Shown here: positions 50,248-60,061 of the stretch, piece by piece
Layout of the letters: each line of letters starts with the position of its first letter
Numbering within the stretch: position 1 is the first letter of the stretch
Source: an uncultured Maribacter sp.
GTDB lineage: Bacteria; Bacteroidota; Bacteroidia; Flavobacteriales; Flavobacteriaceae
DNA length: 64,000 bases
Assembly: GCA_947504045.1 (NCBI GenBank)
Contig: CANNFY010000001.1
Location: forward strand, 496,001 to 560,000
Direction of reading: 5' to 3'
Position numbers and translations under genes: made by a program
The notes under the pieces: model-generated
The model's database searches: none
What the model saw: the letters and a program-made list of their open reading frames with translations, nothing else
Told to the model about the DNA's origin: nothing

Positions 50248-50569
50248 AAAGTGGCACTATAAAGATAAGTCCAGATTCGAGGTTTGCGCAACAGAACTGT
50301 ACATTGCTTGAAGTGCCATTTTAAAGTATCTAAGGGAAAAGATTTTCGTTTTGCTTGGTCAGGCTTAAAAGCTTCCAAAACTTTTAAGAGTAGCTAAAAT
50401 GATTTTCCGAATCGGCTTCCAAAACCGATTCCCCTTTTTTTAAATATATACTCCGCATCATTAGCGGACAAACAGACGAGAAAATTAAAGTGTGCCGTCT
50501 CTCATTAGGATAGGGCTTTAAATAATTACCGTCGAAAAAGGGGTAAACTTAGCGGTGAGCCCCTTTTTT
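50248..50569 (+). ncRNA. Multi-hairpin structured region, candidate ncRNA
   Basis: Successive perfect stems: 50248-50258/50312-50322 (one G-U), 50364-50371/50381-50388, 50409-50415/50425-50431, 50452-50456/50464-50468, 50474-50478/50496-50500, 50535-50543/50560-50568. Confidence 0.45.
50409..50441 (+). terminator. Rho-independent terminator-like hairpin
   Basis: GAATCGG-CTTCCAAAA-CCGATTC followed by CCCTTTTTTT. Confidence 0.6.
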
Positions 50570-50836
50570 CATTTTTCAAATCTATGAAATATACTAATCC
50601 GATCCAAATATTTGATGCAATATTAGATGACATACCTTGTCAAGAACTGTTTTTATTTTAAATAATACTTTATTTAACTTATAAAATTAAAGTATTTTAA
50701 TAGACCTAATATTATTACAACAACAATTACAATCCTTACGATTCTATTTCCAACAGTAGAATTAAAGAACCAAAACCTAGAATCGTTTTTGTATCTATTT
50801 TTAAAATCCATCAGATAAATATAAGTGTTTTTAATC

Positions 50837-50861
50837 TTGTCCCAACACGTATATAGATGCC
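50837..50861 (-). repeat. Right terminal inverted repeat of transposon
   Basis: Exact reverse complement of 46885-46909. Confidence 0.95.
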
Positions 50862-50979
50862 TTACAACCGAATATCTTTTCAGAGCCTATATATGTTTGC
50901 AATGTGGCAGCAATAAAACGCCATAGTATTAACTGTTTAACCACGTTTGTCATACTGGCAGACATTAAATTTAAAACAT

Positions 50980-51312
50980 ATGAACGCACTTAAAAACAAA
51001 GTACAGTTGATTGGACATTTAGGGCAAGACCCAGAAATTGTAACCCTAGACGGTGTAAAAAAATTAGCTAAATTTTCTATGGCAACTACAGACCATTACA
51101 AAAATGCAAATGGTGAAAAAGTAGAAGATACCCAATGGCACAATATTGTTGTTTGGGGAAAAACGGCAGATATTGTAGAAAACTATTTAGTAAAAGGAAA
51201 GCAAGTTGCAATAGAAGGCAAACTAACCCACCGTAGTTATGACACTAAAGAAGGAGAAAAAAGATACATTACTGAAATTCGTTGTAATGAGTTGTTATTA
51301 TTAGGAAAATAA
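50980..51312 (+). CDS. ssb: Single-stranded DNA-binding protein
   Basis: MNALKNKVQLIGHLGQDPEIVTLDGVKKLAKFSMATTDHY...EDTQWHNIVVWGKTADIVENYLVKGKQVAIEGKLTHRSY; start at 50980 fits the family N-terminus better than 50947. Confidence 0.92.
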   Translation: MNALKNKVQLIGHLGQDPEIVTLDGVKKLAKFSMATTDHYKNANGEKVEDTQWHNIVVWGKTADIVENYLVKGKQVAIEGKLTHRSYDTKEGEKRYITEIRCNELLLLGK

Positions 51313-51330
51313 ATATCTACTACCTAAAAC

Positions 51331-51368
51331 AAAAAACTGTTCCTCTAAACTAGAAGAACAGTTTTTTT
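51331..51368 (+). terminator. Rho-independent terminator after ssb
   Basis: AAAAAACTGTTC...GAACAGTTTTTTT hairpin. Confidence 0.85.
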
Positions 51369-51380
51369 GTTTTGTAACCA

Positions 51381-53513
51381 ATGCAGCAAACTGTAACTTT
51401 ACTTTCTATGCTACAAAAAGAACAAAAACAACATTTACTTCGTCTTTTAAAAACTCATTTTGGATACGATTCTTTTAGACCAAACCAGCTAGAGATTATT
51501 AGCAATGTATTACATAAAAAAGATGTAATGGCAATTATGCCTACAGGTGGAGGTAAATCTCTCTGTTACCAATTACCAGCTTTGGCATTAAAAGGCACAA
51601 CAGTGGTTATTTCTCCACTTATTGCACTCATGAAAGACCAGGTAGATGTCTTACGTGCTAATGGAGTTTCGGTAGCATATTATAACAGCTCGCAACCTAC
51701 AGAAGAACAACAACAAATAGTAGAAAATTTAGTAAAAGGCAAATTAAAACTATTCTATGTGGCACCAGAAAGTTTAGGGCTTATAGAACAACACTTAAAA
51801 CAAATTACTGTAGACCTTTTTGCGGTAGACGAAGCACATTGTATTTCTTCTTGGGGACATGATTTTAGACCTGCATACACCCAATTAGGACGCTTAAAAA
51901 ACGAGTACCCAAACACCCCAATAATTGCACTTACAGCAACTGCTGATCGTGCTACACAAGACGATATTTTAAATCAACTTTCTATTCCGCATGCAGAACG
52001 CCATTTGGCTTCTTTTAACAGACCAAATCTTTATTTAGAGGTAAGACCTGGGCAAAATAGAATGCAGCAAATACAAGGCTTTTTAGAAGACAAAACTGCT
52101 GAAAGTGGTATTATTTATTGCCTTAGCAGAAAAAGCACTGAAAAAATTGCAGAACAACTATGCAAACAAGGGTTTAAAGCAAAAGCATACCATGCAGGAA
52201 TACAAGCAGAGGAACGCTCTTCTATACAAGAAGATTTTATAAATGACCGTACTCCAATTATAGTGGCAACCATTGCATTTGGAATGGGAATAGACAAAAG
52301 TAATGTGCGTTGGGTTATACACTATAATATGCCAAAAAACCTAGAAGGGTATTACCAAGAAATTGGTAGAGCAGGTAGAGATGGCATTGATGCTAACACC
52401 CTACTTTTCTATAGCTATTCAGATGTATTACAACTTAGAAAATTTATAGATAATAGTGCCAATACAGAAGTACAAACAGCAAAACTAGAACGTATGCAAC
52501 AGTTTTCTGAAGCATTAAGCTGTAGAAGAATTGCACTGTTAAATTACTTTGGAGAACACACTACAAAAAATTGTAATAATTGCGATATATGCAAACGTCC
52601 GCCTGCCTATTTTGATGCTACCATACTTGCTCAAAAAGTATGCTCTGCTGTAGCTCGCCTAAAAGAACAAGAAGCCATGGGTGTGGTAATAGATGTTCTA
52701 AGAGGTTCTCAAAATGCAATGATTTATGAAAAAGGATACCAACACATAAAAACCTATGGCGCATTAAAAGAAATATCTTGGCAAGATTTACAACAATACA
52801 TAATACAGTTACTTAACCAAGGTGTGTTACAAATAAACTTTAAAGAACATTCTAAATTAGAACTTACTCCACTTGCAAAAGCTATTTTATTTGATAAACA
52901 AACGGTACAACTAGCTACACTAGTTACTGTAAAAGAAAGAGCAACAGAAAAGTCTACCGCAGCTAAAAAACAAAGTGCCTTATTTGAAAAACTAAAAGTT
53001 TTACGACAAAAAATAGCTGCCGAAGAAAATGTTCCTGCTTACGTTGTTTTTACTGATGCTAGTTTAAAAGATATGGAAGCAAAAAAACCTACAACCGTAG
53101 AAGCCTTTGAAAAAGTGTCTGGTGTAGGAGCTGCCAAACTAAAAAAATACGCTAAGGTTTTTATGGATGAAATAGTTACCCATTTAAAAACTAAGAAGAC
53201 TAAAAAAAATAACAGCAAAACACCTACACACCAAATTTCTTTTGGAATGTATAAAGAGGGTATTACTATTGCAGAAATTGCTAAGGAAAGAGGATTAACA
53301 GAGAATACTATTTATGGTCATTTACAAAAAATACATGAAAATGGTGAAACCATAGATTTTGAACAATTTATTTCTTCCGAAGAGATACAAAAAATAGAAA
53401 AAGCAAAAGAAGCACTCACCGAAGAAGATGGCCTAAAAGCATATTTTACCTATTTTGAAGAAAAAATACCCTACTGGAAAATTAAAATGGGATTGTATTT
53501 GTTAGATAATTAA
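51381..53513 (+). CDS. recQ: ATP-dependent DNA helicase RecQ
   Basis: 'FRPNQLEIISNVLHKKDVMAIMPTGGGKSLCYQLPAL', 'DEAHCISSWGHDFRP', 'GRAGRDG', Zn-binding 'CRRIALLNYFGE...CNNCDICK', HRDC domain. Confidence 0.97.
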   Translation: MQQTVTLLSMLQKEQKQHLLRLLKTHFGYDSFRPNQLEIISNVLHKKDVMAIMPTGGGKSLCYQLPALALKGTTVVISPLIALMKDQVDVLRANGVSVAYYNSSQPTEEQQQIVENLVKGKLKLFYVAPESLGLIEQHLKQITVDLFAVDEAHCISSWGHDFRPAYTQLGRLKNEYPNTPIIALTATADRATQDDILNQLSIPHAERHLASFNRPNLYLEVRPGQNRMQQIQGFLEDKTAESGIIYCLSRKSTEKIAEQLCKQGFKAKAYHAGIQAEERSSIQEDFINDRTPIIVATIAFGMGIDKSNVRWVIHYNMPKNLEGYYQEIGRAGRDGIDANTLLFYSYSDVLQLRKFIDNSANTEVQTAKLERMQQFSEALSCRRIALLNYFGEHTTKNCNNCDICKRPPAYFDATILAQKVCSAVARLKEQEAMGVVIDVLRGSQNAMIYEKGYQHIKTYGALKEISWQDLQQYIIQLLNQGVLQINFKEHSKLELTPLAKAILFDKQTVQLATLVTVKERATEKSTAAKKQSALFEKLKVLRQKIAAEENVPAYVVFTDASLKDMEAKKPTTVEAFEKVSGVGAAKLKKYAKVFMDEIVTHLKTKKTKKNNSKTPTHQISFGMYKEGITIAEIAKERGLTENTIYGHLQKIHENGETIDFEQFISSEEIQKIEKAKEALTEEDGLKAYFTYFEEKIPYWKIKMGLYLLDN

Positions 53514-53555
53514 TTCCGAATCTTAAAGCATGAGAGTACTCTTTTTAGAAGTATT

Positions 53556-53912
53556 TTAATAGCCTGCTTTTTTTATATTCGCCTCCATTTGTGTTATCCA
53601 AATTAAAGCTCCTTCTTTTGTCACTTGAGAACTACTTCCAGTTTCTCCTGTTGCAATAGAGTTTAAACCTTGTCTTGCTTTTTTAAGCTCCATTTTCCAT
53701 AGCCTAATCTTATATAAATCTTGCTTGTTTATCGCATTTGCGATTTCATAATGAGCCATGCCAAGCATATCAAAATACGGTTTAGAATCTTTATTCCATA
53801 TACTGCTTTTTAGGTAATCTACTTCTTCCTGAATTAAAGTATTTGTTATGCCAGAGAAAAGTATTCGTTGTAGTTTTTTCTTATTACGATTTGCTTCGTC
53901 TAGAGTACTCAT
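53556..53912 (-). CDS. Hypothetical protein (118 aa)
   Basis: Open frame overlapping upstream gene by ATGA; no recognised motif. Confidence 0.6.
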   Translation of the reverse strand: MSTLDEANRNKKKLQRILFSGITNTLIQEEVDYLKSSIWNKDSKPYFDMLGMAHYEIANAINKQDLYKIRLWKMELKKARQGLNSIATGETGSSSQVTKEGALIWITQMEANIKKAGY

Positions 53913-54640
53913 TTCTGAAATAGAATCTCGATAATTATAATCCCTTTGTCTTTAAGATTTAAAAATTCCTTTCTTTCAAATTGTCTATTTGTTATAGGAT
54001 TGTCTAAAAATTGCCATATAGGATCAAAAGGCATATGGTCTTTTATAAAATCCTGAGGCGAAACTAGAAAGTAATTATCTTTAAATAGATAATCAAACTC
54101 TCCTTCTTCATCTATATCCCCAGCATCCCATGTGGTATCAATTAAAAAATAATTGCCCTTAATTTTCACAGCATTCCATGCATGGGAATCTTCTGCAATT
54201 TTATACCGATCTAATTCTTGAGTGTAACCAGAAATCACATAAGATTCTATTCCTATAGACGTACACATTTCCTTAAAAATTTCAGAATAATCGCCACAAA
54301 TCCCTTTTCGAGAACGGAGTATTATATTTATGTCTTGGTCGAAAGGCTTATAAAGAGAATCATTTACTAAACTATCAGCTTTTTTTAGCTTATCTAACTC
54401 CCTTAATTCCCTTAGTTTTTCTACATCGTATGCAATATTATGTGTAATCCACACATAAAGAGCACGTATTTTTTCTTCTTCCTTTTCTACATCTGAAGTT
54501 AAATATTTTGCTATTTCTGAAGCCGTTATACAAGAATCGGGAACATGTTTAGAATTCTCATCTATCTGTTCATATTGCGTATTTTTTTTAGGGTTGTTAC
54601 ATGACAGAAAAAAAAATAGTAAACATAAATATTTTGCCAT
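53909..54640 (-). CDS. Transglutaminase-like domain lipoprotein
   Basis: 'KIRALYVWITHNIAYD', 'RKGICGDYSEIFKEMCTSIGIESYVISGYTQ', 'SHAWNAVKIKGNYFLIDTTWDAG' (Cys-His-Asp). Confidence 0.88.
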   Translation of the reverse strand: MAKYLCLLFFFLSCNNPKKNTQYEQIDENSKHVPDSCITASEIAKYLTSDVEKEEEKIRALYVWITHNIAYDVEKLRELRELDKLKKADSLVNDSLYKPFDQDINIILRSRKGICGDYSEIFKEMCTSIGIESYVISGYTQELDRYKIAEDSHAWNAVKIKGNYFLIDTTWDAGDIDEEGEFDYLFKDNYFLVSPQDFIKDHMPFDPIWQFLDNPITNRQFERKEFLNLKDKGIIIIEILFQK

Positions 54641-54657
54641 GTGTTTTTGGTTTACAA

Positions 54658-55947
54658 CTACCCTCTCCTATCAATTACCGTTACAGGTTTTCTTCCTAAC
54701 ATAGAACTTCTGAGTTTTTGAATTTCTGCATTATTACAAAATTCAATTTTTGGAGCTACTCTAAGTTTAGATCTAAAATGGTCACGAATTTCGTTTTGTA
54801 ATTCTTCGGATTGGTTATTAGATGCTATTTTTATTCCTATCTCATCGGTACCAATATCGTTATGATAAATTTCTATAACGTGACTTTCTACCTCTGTAAA
54901 ATCGTTTAAAAGATTATCCATTGCTGGCGGATAAAGCGTAGTTCCCTTATACTTTACCATTTGCTTTTTTCTACCTACCAAAGGTCCTATTCTAACCGTA
55001 TTTCTACCACAAGCACAAGGCTGGTTATGCGCAACTACAATATCACCCGTTTTAAAACGTAAAAGTGGCATTGCCTCTACTCCCAATGTTGTGATGGTTA
55101 ATTCTCCTTCTATACCTGCTGGCACGGGTTGGTTATTATCATCTAAAACTTCTACAATAATTAGTTCTGGATGTTGGTGTCCGCCTTGCATTTCGGAACA
55201 TTCTGTAAATGCAGTACTCATTTCTGTAGAAGCGTAGGTAGAAAACAAATCTATATCCCACTTTTCTTTAATTTTATTTCCTAAAATATTCAAAGAAAAA
55301 TCTTGGTTACGTAACGACTCTCCAATACAAACTGCTCCTTTAATACCCGAATTTTTATAATCTATACCATGCTCCTCAGCATAACTAACTAGCTTTAATA
55401 GAAAAGAAGGCACTACTATTAAATACGAAGGTTTAAATTTTACAATAGTATCCCATTGCAATTCTGGAATACCTGCTCCTACTCTTATAATTCCTGCTCC
55501 CAATTTTCTAGCACCTAAGAAATACGCTAGACCTGCAATAAAACGCCTATCCATTGTAGTAGTAAGCTGTAAAACATCTTCCTTTGTAATACCTGCACAG
55601 GCAAAAGAAATAGACTCGTTATAAGCCAAACGCTCCAAATCTGCATCGGTCAAAGCAATAGTAACAGGATCTCCTAAAGTACCCGATGTGGTTACATAAT
55701 CTACAACATCGGTATTAGAAACACATAAAAAATCGGTATTATGCTTTTGCAACTCTTCTTTGGTAGTTGGGGTAATTTTTACCAAATCTTCTAAGGTCTG
55801 AATATCATCCGCAACAATTTTATGGCTCTTAAACAAACGCCTATAGTACGGAGATTTTTCCTGTAAATAGGCAATAAGTTCTCTTAGTTTTTCTTCTTGA
55901 AAAGCCTTTATAGTTTGCTGATCTGCTTTTTCTATTTCAGGAATCAT
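54658..55947 (-). CDS. Phenylacetate-CoA ligase-like (PaaK-type) adenylate-forming enzyme
   Basis: 'YVTTSGTLGDPVTIALTDADLERLAYNES', 'STYASTEMSTAFTEC', 'PLLRFKTGDIVV', 'GRKKQMVKYKGTTLYPPAMDNLL'. Confidence 0.9.
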   Translation of the reverse strand: MIPEIEKADQQTIKAFQEEKLRELIAYLQEKSPYYRRLFKSHKIVADDIQTLEDLVKITPTTKEELQKHNTDFLCVSNTDVVDYVTTSGTLGDPVTIALTDADLERLAYNESISFACAGITKEDVLQLTTTMDRRFIAGLAYFLGARKLGAGIIRVGAGIPELQWDTIVKFKPSYLIVVPSFLLKLVSYAEEHGIDYKNSGIKGAVCIGESLRNQDFSLNILGNKIKEKWDIDLFSTYASTEMSTAFTECSEMQGGHQHPELIIVEVLDDNNQPVPAGIEGELTITTLGVEAMPLLRFKTGDIVVAHNQPCACGRNTVRIGPLVGRKKQMVKYKGTTLYPPAMDNLLNDFTEVESHVIEIYHNDIGTDEIGIKIASNNQSEELQNEIRDHFRSKLRVAPKIEFCNNAEIQKLRSSMLGRKPVTVIDRRG

Positions 55948-57629
55948 GTGTCTATTTTCCGTTTTATTTTACGAATATACTGGTCTATATTTTCTTGATC
56001 TACAAGCGTGGTAATTTCTTTTGTATTTGCTTTATTAAATTCTAGCAAAGCAGCTCTTAAATATCCTTGTTCATATAAATATTTGCCACTAAAATAATAG
56101 GTTTCCCAATGTTCTGGGTTTTTATTTTGCAACTCTTTAAACAACTGTAAATCTACTTTTTCTTTTTGGTTTATTGCTTTTTCAATTTTACTTTTTAAAG
56201 TTCTATACGCTTCATATTTTATATATTCAGTAGTAAATTGAAAAGTATCTTTTGCAATACTTAAACTAGTATTTGCTAATTGCTTTGGAAGTAAACGTTC
56301 TGATTTTTTTTTAAAGATGGTGTTTAAATCATATGCCACAAACTCTCCTAATTGGTATGGGTTAGCAGATACCCATACTAGTAGTTCTTCGGGTTTAAAT
56401 ACAATACCATGATGCGCCAATAACTGGTTTAAGGCTTTTTCATTTCCATAACCAATTTTTTTATTATCTAAACCTTCTTTGTTTCTAAGAATATCTACTG
56501 CAATTTTTGGTGTTACTTTCGGGTTTTCTTCTAAAAGCTCTTCCATACGTTCATAACGATATTGGGAATGACTCTCTACTATATGTTTTTGATTTTTTTC
56601 ATCATTAGCATAAGCTGCACTTTGAAAATGATTAGAGCAAACTAAAGCGTTTTGATTTTCTACTGTGTATACTCCAAAATTTTTAGGTGAAACTTCTATC
56701 AACACTACTTTTTTATCTTTTGCACTACCCACAAAAATAGATTCAGAAACAAAAACCTCTTTACTCTTGGCTATAGCAATAGCCTCTTCTATAGTGCTAG
56801 CATATTGTAAAATTTCTCTGGTTACTAAAGATATTGGTGTTTTTGCTACTAAAGGAAATTTAGATTTTCCGGCATTAATTGTAACGGTTAACCCTGTATT
56901 ATTCATTCCAGAAACTACCCCTAGCATTCCGCCCCAAGTAACAGACATAAAAGGGTGCCCTTTATCTGGTTCTATAAACGCAATTATTTTATCTTCTGCA
57001 AAAGTATCCCCTGCATAGAAATCTAAATTACGTCCAATTATAAGTTTTCCGTCTTCTGTTTTATTTCCCCAAGCGGCAAAAGAAGAGCAACCCACCAATG
57101 CTAAATCTTGCAGTGCATGCCCTATATCATGCGCACCATGTAAATATAATATTCTAGGGTATGGCTCTGCTATATGTTGGTATTTTGGAGATGCGTATTG
57201 TGCCAAACCATATATTTCTGCTTTAAAGTCTTCGTTTATATTCAGGTACATTTTACGGTTAAACCATGCTAAAAATTTTCGCAGTAAATACTGTTTAGTT
57301 TTAGATGGCACCATTTCATCTACTTTAGAGAGTAATGCATTTTCTTGCTTATGAAAAAGTTCTTGGGTTAATGCTCCTGTTGCTAAACCTAGTTGCATAG
57401 GGTTTCCTTTTACATACAGTTCCCATTGTCCAAATTTGTTCTTATTTAAAAATCCGTTTTGCGTACTATAACTAGTATCTGATATTTTAATACGTTCTGG
57501 CTTTTCTAAAGAATAATTACTAACATCTGGCACATTCTTTAACGATTTAGAAACTCCGCAAGAAGATACTAAAATGCCTATTGTACATACCACTAGAATA
57601 GTAGAAAAAGATTTTTTTATAAAGTTCAT
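55944..57629 (-). CDS. C45 family autoproteolytic acyltransferase/hydrolase-like
   Basis: 'ALVGCSSFAAWGNKTEDGKLIIGRNLDFYAGD' with candidate nucleophile Cys; 'GGMLGVVSGMNNTGLTVTINAGKS'; signal peptide/lipobox 'VSSC'. Confidence 0.8.
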   Translation of the reverse strand: MNFIKKSFSTILVVCTIGILVSSCGVSKSLKNVPDVSNYSLEKPERIKISDTSYSTQNGFLNKNKFGQWELYVKGNPMQLGLATGALTQELFHKQENALLSKVDEMVPSKTKQYLLRKFLAWFNRKMYLNINEDFKAEIYGLAQYASPKYQHIAEPYPRILYLHGAHDIGHALQDLALVGCSSFAAWGNKTEDGKLIIGRNLDFYAGDTFAEDKIIAFIEPDKGHPFMSVTWGGMLGVVSGMNNTGLTVTINAGKSKFPLVAKTPISLVTREILQYASTIEEAIAIAKSKEVFVSESIFVGSAKDKKVVLIEVSPKNFGVYTVENQNALVCSNHFQSAAYANDEKNQKHIVESHSQYRYERMEELLEENPKVTPKIAVDILRNKEGLDNKKIGYGNEKALNQLLAHHGIVFKPEELLVWVSANPYQLGEFVAYDLNTIFKKKSERLLPKQLANTSLSIAKDTFQFTTEYIKYEAYRTLKSKIEKAINQKEKVDLQLFKELQNKNPEHWETYYFSGKYLYEQGYLRAALLEFNKANTKEITTLVDQENIDQYIRKIKRKIDT

Positions 57630-57630
57630 T

Positions 57631-58503
57631 CTAGCGCTTATCTATATTTTTATGCGTTTTTTTAATAGCAAGTTCTTCTTTATAGTTTAACCATTTTTGT
57701 CCCCAAAACTTACGTGTAAAATTATCAAAATGACGCATAATTGCTACATTATAAAGCATATTTAAAAAACGCTTTGGAGTCCTTGGCAACGCACGTAAAG
57801 TCATAGAAAAACCACCATTAAGGTATTTTATATAATGCCAATATCCACTTGGCATATACAAAGCATCGCCATGCTTCATCTGCACCTGTATACCTTCTGC
57901 ATACTGCAATGCTGGGTATTTTTCAAAATCTGGATTATCCATATCTATCTTATCAATATTGTGTATTGAAAAAGGTACTTTATATAAATATTTGGTTTGC
58001 TCAGGAGAAAACAGAGTTACACTTTTATCGCCATGAAAATGAAAATGCATACTGTCTGGCAAATCAATATCATAATGCATAAAAACTTTAGAATCTCCAC
58101 CTCCAAAAAACAAAGCAGGTAATCTTTTAAAGAATTTTAACCCAATATCTGGGTACTTAAAATCTTTTAATAACTCGGGCATACTTTTTAAAATGTCATA
58201 AAAGAAAATTCGTAAATCGGTAGGTTTGGTTTTTAAGATTTCTATATAATCGTATAGCTTAAGTTCTTTTACTGGAGCATATACACTCTCTTTATCTTTT
58301 GCAGGCTCATTATTGTAAAGTGGTACAATTTGCTCCCCTGCTCTTTCTTGAATATAATCTAGCGTCCATTTTTCATAGGCAGGCCAATCTTTAGTTAGGC
58401 CTTCTATTAAAACTGGACGTTGCGGCTTGTAGTACTTTTCTATAAAATCTGCTTTGGTTATATTTTTCACTCTTTCTATAGGAGTAGTTTTAAATTTTCC
58501 CAT
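57631..58503 (-). CDS. Cupin-like (JmjC-fold) domain protein
   Basis: 'YYKPQRPVLIEGLTKDWPAYEKWTLDYIQERAG', 'FMHYDIDLPDSMHFHFHGDKSVTLFSPEQTKYLYKVP', 'MKHGDALYMPSGYWHYIKYL'. Confidence 0.88.
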   Translation of the reverse strand: MGKFKTTPIERVKNITKADFIEKYYKPQRPVLIEGLTKDWPAYEKWTLDYIQERAGEQIVPLYNNEPAKDKESVYAPVKELKLYDYIEILKTKPTDLRIFFYDILKSMPELLKDFKYPDIGLKFFKRLPALFFGGGDSKVFMHYDIDLPDSMHFHFHGDKSVTLFSPEQTKYLYKVPFSIHNIDKIDMDNPDFEKYPALQYAEGIQVQMKHGDALYMPSGYWHYIKYLNGGFSMTLRALPRTPKRFLNMLYNVAIMRHFDNFTRKFWGQKWLNYKEELAIKKTHKNIDKR

Positions 58504-60053
58504 TACGCATCTACTTTTATACTGTTTTCTTTTGCGGTAGGCTCTATAATTTTATTTAACAAATACTCCCGCCCTAAAATTTCGGAACAGGTAACTATTC
58601 CACTAATAGTTACTCCTAAAATACCATGCATATTTAAACTTTGCCCCGTAAATAATAAATTTCTAATTTTTGTTCTTGGCGATAACACCGATTTTAATGG
58701 GTTATTTACATCTTTTACATACCCATACATAGAACCTTCATTACAGGCAATATAATCTCTATAAGAAAGTGGTGTAGAGGTGTACACCGTTTGTATACAC
58801 TCTCTAATATTTGGAAATTTTTTCTGTATTTCTTTTATTAATTGTTCCGCCTTATTTTTTTTAAACTCTTCATAAGTTTCTCCTCGGCTATTCTTATCTG
58901 AAACAGTGTTAAATGTTGTATCCCATTGTCTTACCTCATCATATTTCATATAGGTAATTGCGGTTAATTGGTCTGCCCATTCTCCTAGCCCTTTTTTTAC
59001 TCCCATAGAAACCATATACCCTAATGGCCAATTTTCTTGGGTATAATTATGGCAGTTCCAAACTGCTTCTGGCGTTTTATAATGGTAGTAGTTTTTATTT
59101 AAATATTTTACCTTTTCTGGTTTTAATACTAAATGTATACTAAAGGCTGATATGGTACTGTCTATATCTTTAATACGGTTACTATAGGCTTTTCTAAAAT
59201 TTGTTTCGCCAACTAATTTTAAAGTTAGCTTTGGTTCTATGTTAGATATAAAAAGGTCTCCTTTTATAATTGTACCGTCTTTGGTATGTGCAGCTACAAT
59301 CTTTTTATCTTTATATTCTAATTGGGTTACTTCTTTATGTTTATAAGCTTTGCCGCCATTTTCTATTAATTTTCTAATTAATAGTTTTGTTATTTGGCTA
59401 CCACCATTTACACAACGGTACGAGCTTTCTATATACGAATTAACCGAAAGGGCATGTACATAAAATGGTGTTTTTTCTGATTCTCCAGCGTATAGTAAAT
59501 TAGAACCCGCTAGTACTGCTTGTAATTTTTTATTAGAGGTAAAAGAATTTATATGTGCTTTAGCCGGAAGCGAAAATAGCTCGGTATCATCATAATAAGG
59601 CTTTCCTAATTTTAAATTATAAAGCGGAAATTTATCGCACGTTTCTTTTAAATCTTTACAATAGGCTCTAATACCTTCTTCTTCTTCTGGAAATTGGTCT
59701 ATTAAAGATTGCTGAAAATTTTCATACCCTTGGGCATGGCTGTATTCGTTTTCATCCCCATCAAAAGTGATAATATCAAAACCATCTACATCCATTTTTT
59801 TTAAATTTAGCCCATCAAAAATGCCTAAATATTTAAAATAACGATACAGATTTTGTCCTTTAGATAATCCGCCTATATAATGCACTCCGGTATCAAAAAT
59901 GGTTTTTTCGCGTACAAAGGTTTGTAGATTACCGCCGTATTGGTTGTTTTTTTCTAAAACACAAACACTTTTACCTTCTTTTGCTAAAATAATAGCAGAA
60001 ACAAGTCCTCCCATACCACTACCAACAATTACAACATCATACTTCTTATCCAT
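58503..60053 (-). CDS. Phytoene desaturase-like FAD-dependent oxidoreductase
   Basis: 'YDVVIVGSGMGGLVSAIILAKEGKSVCVLEKNNQYGGNLQTF' FAD-binding motif; C-terminal 'NLLFTGQSLNMHGILGVTISG'. Confidence 0.92.
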   Translation of the reverse strand: MDKKYDVVIVGSGMGGLVSAIILAKEGKSVCVLEKNNQYGGNLQTFVREKTIFDTGVHYIGGLSKGQNLYRYFKYLGIFDGLNLKKMDVDGFDIITFDGDENEYSHAQGYENFQQSLIDQFPEEEEGIRAYCKDLKETCDKFPLYNLKLGKPYYDDTELFSLPAKAHINSFTSNKKLQAVLAGSNLLYAGESEKTPFYVHALSVNSYIESSYRCVNGGSQITKLLIRKLIENGGKAYKHKEVTQLEYKDKKIVAAHTKDGTIIKGDLFISNIEPKLTLKLVGETNFRKAYSNRIKDIDSTISAFSIHLVLKPEKVKYLNKNYYHYKTPEAVWNCHNYTQENWPLGYMVSMGVKKGLGEWADQLTAITYMKYDEVRQWDTTFNTVSDKNSRGETYEEFKKNKAEQLIKEIQKKFPNIRECIQTVYTSTPLSYRDYIACNEGSMYGYVKDVNNPLKSVLSPRTKIRNLLFTGQSLNMHGILGVTISGIVTCSEILGREYLLNKIIEPTAKENSIKVDA

Positions 60054-60061
60054 TTTTTAAT

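Larger units (their letters stand above)
46885..50861. mobile_element. IS1595-family transposon with passenger genes (~3.98 kb)
   Basis: Perfect 25-bp inverted repeats GGCATCTATATACGTGTTGGGACAA (46885-46909) / TTGTCCCAACACGTATATAGATGCC (50837-50861); perfect 8-bp direct repeats TTACAACC outside (46877-46884, 50862-50869); IS1595-type transposase inside. Confidence 0.93.

Noticed and set aside
50091-50378. Minus-strand 95-aa ORF across the multi-hairpin region
   Set aside because: Overlaps the end of the plus-strand ORF and the hairpins; sequence shows no domain and looks incidental.
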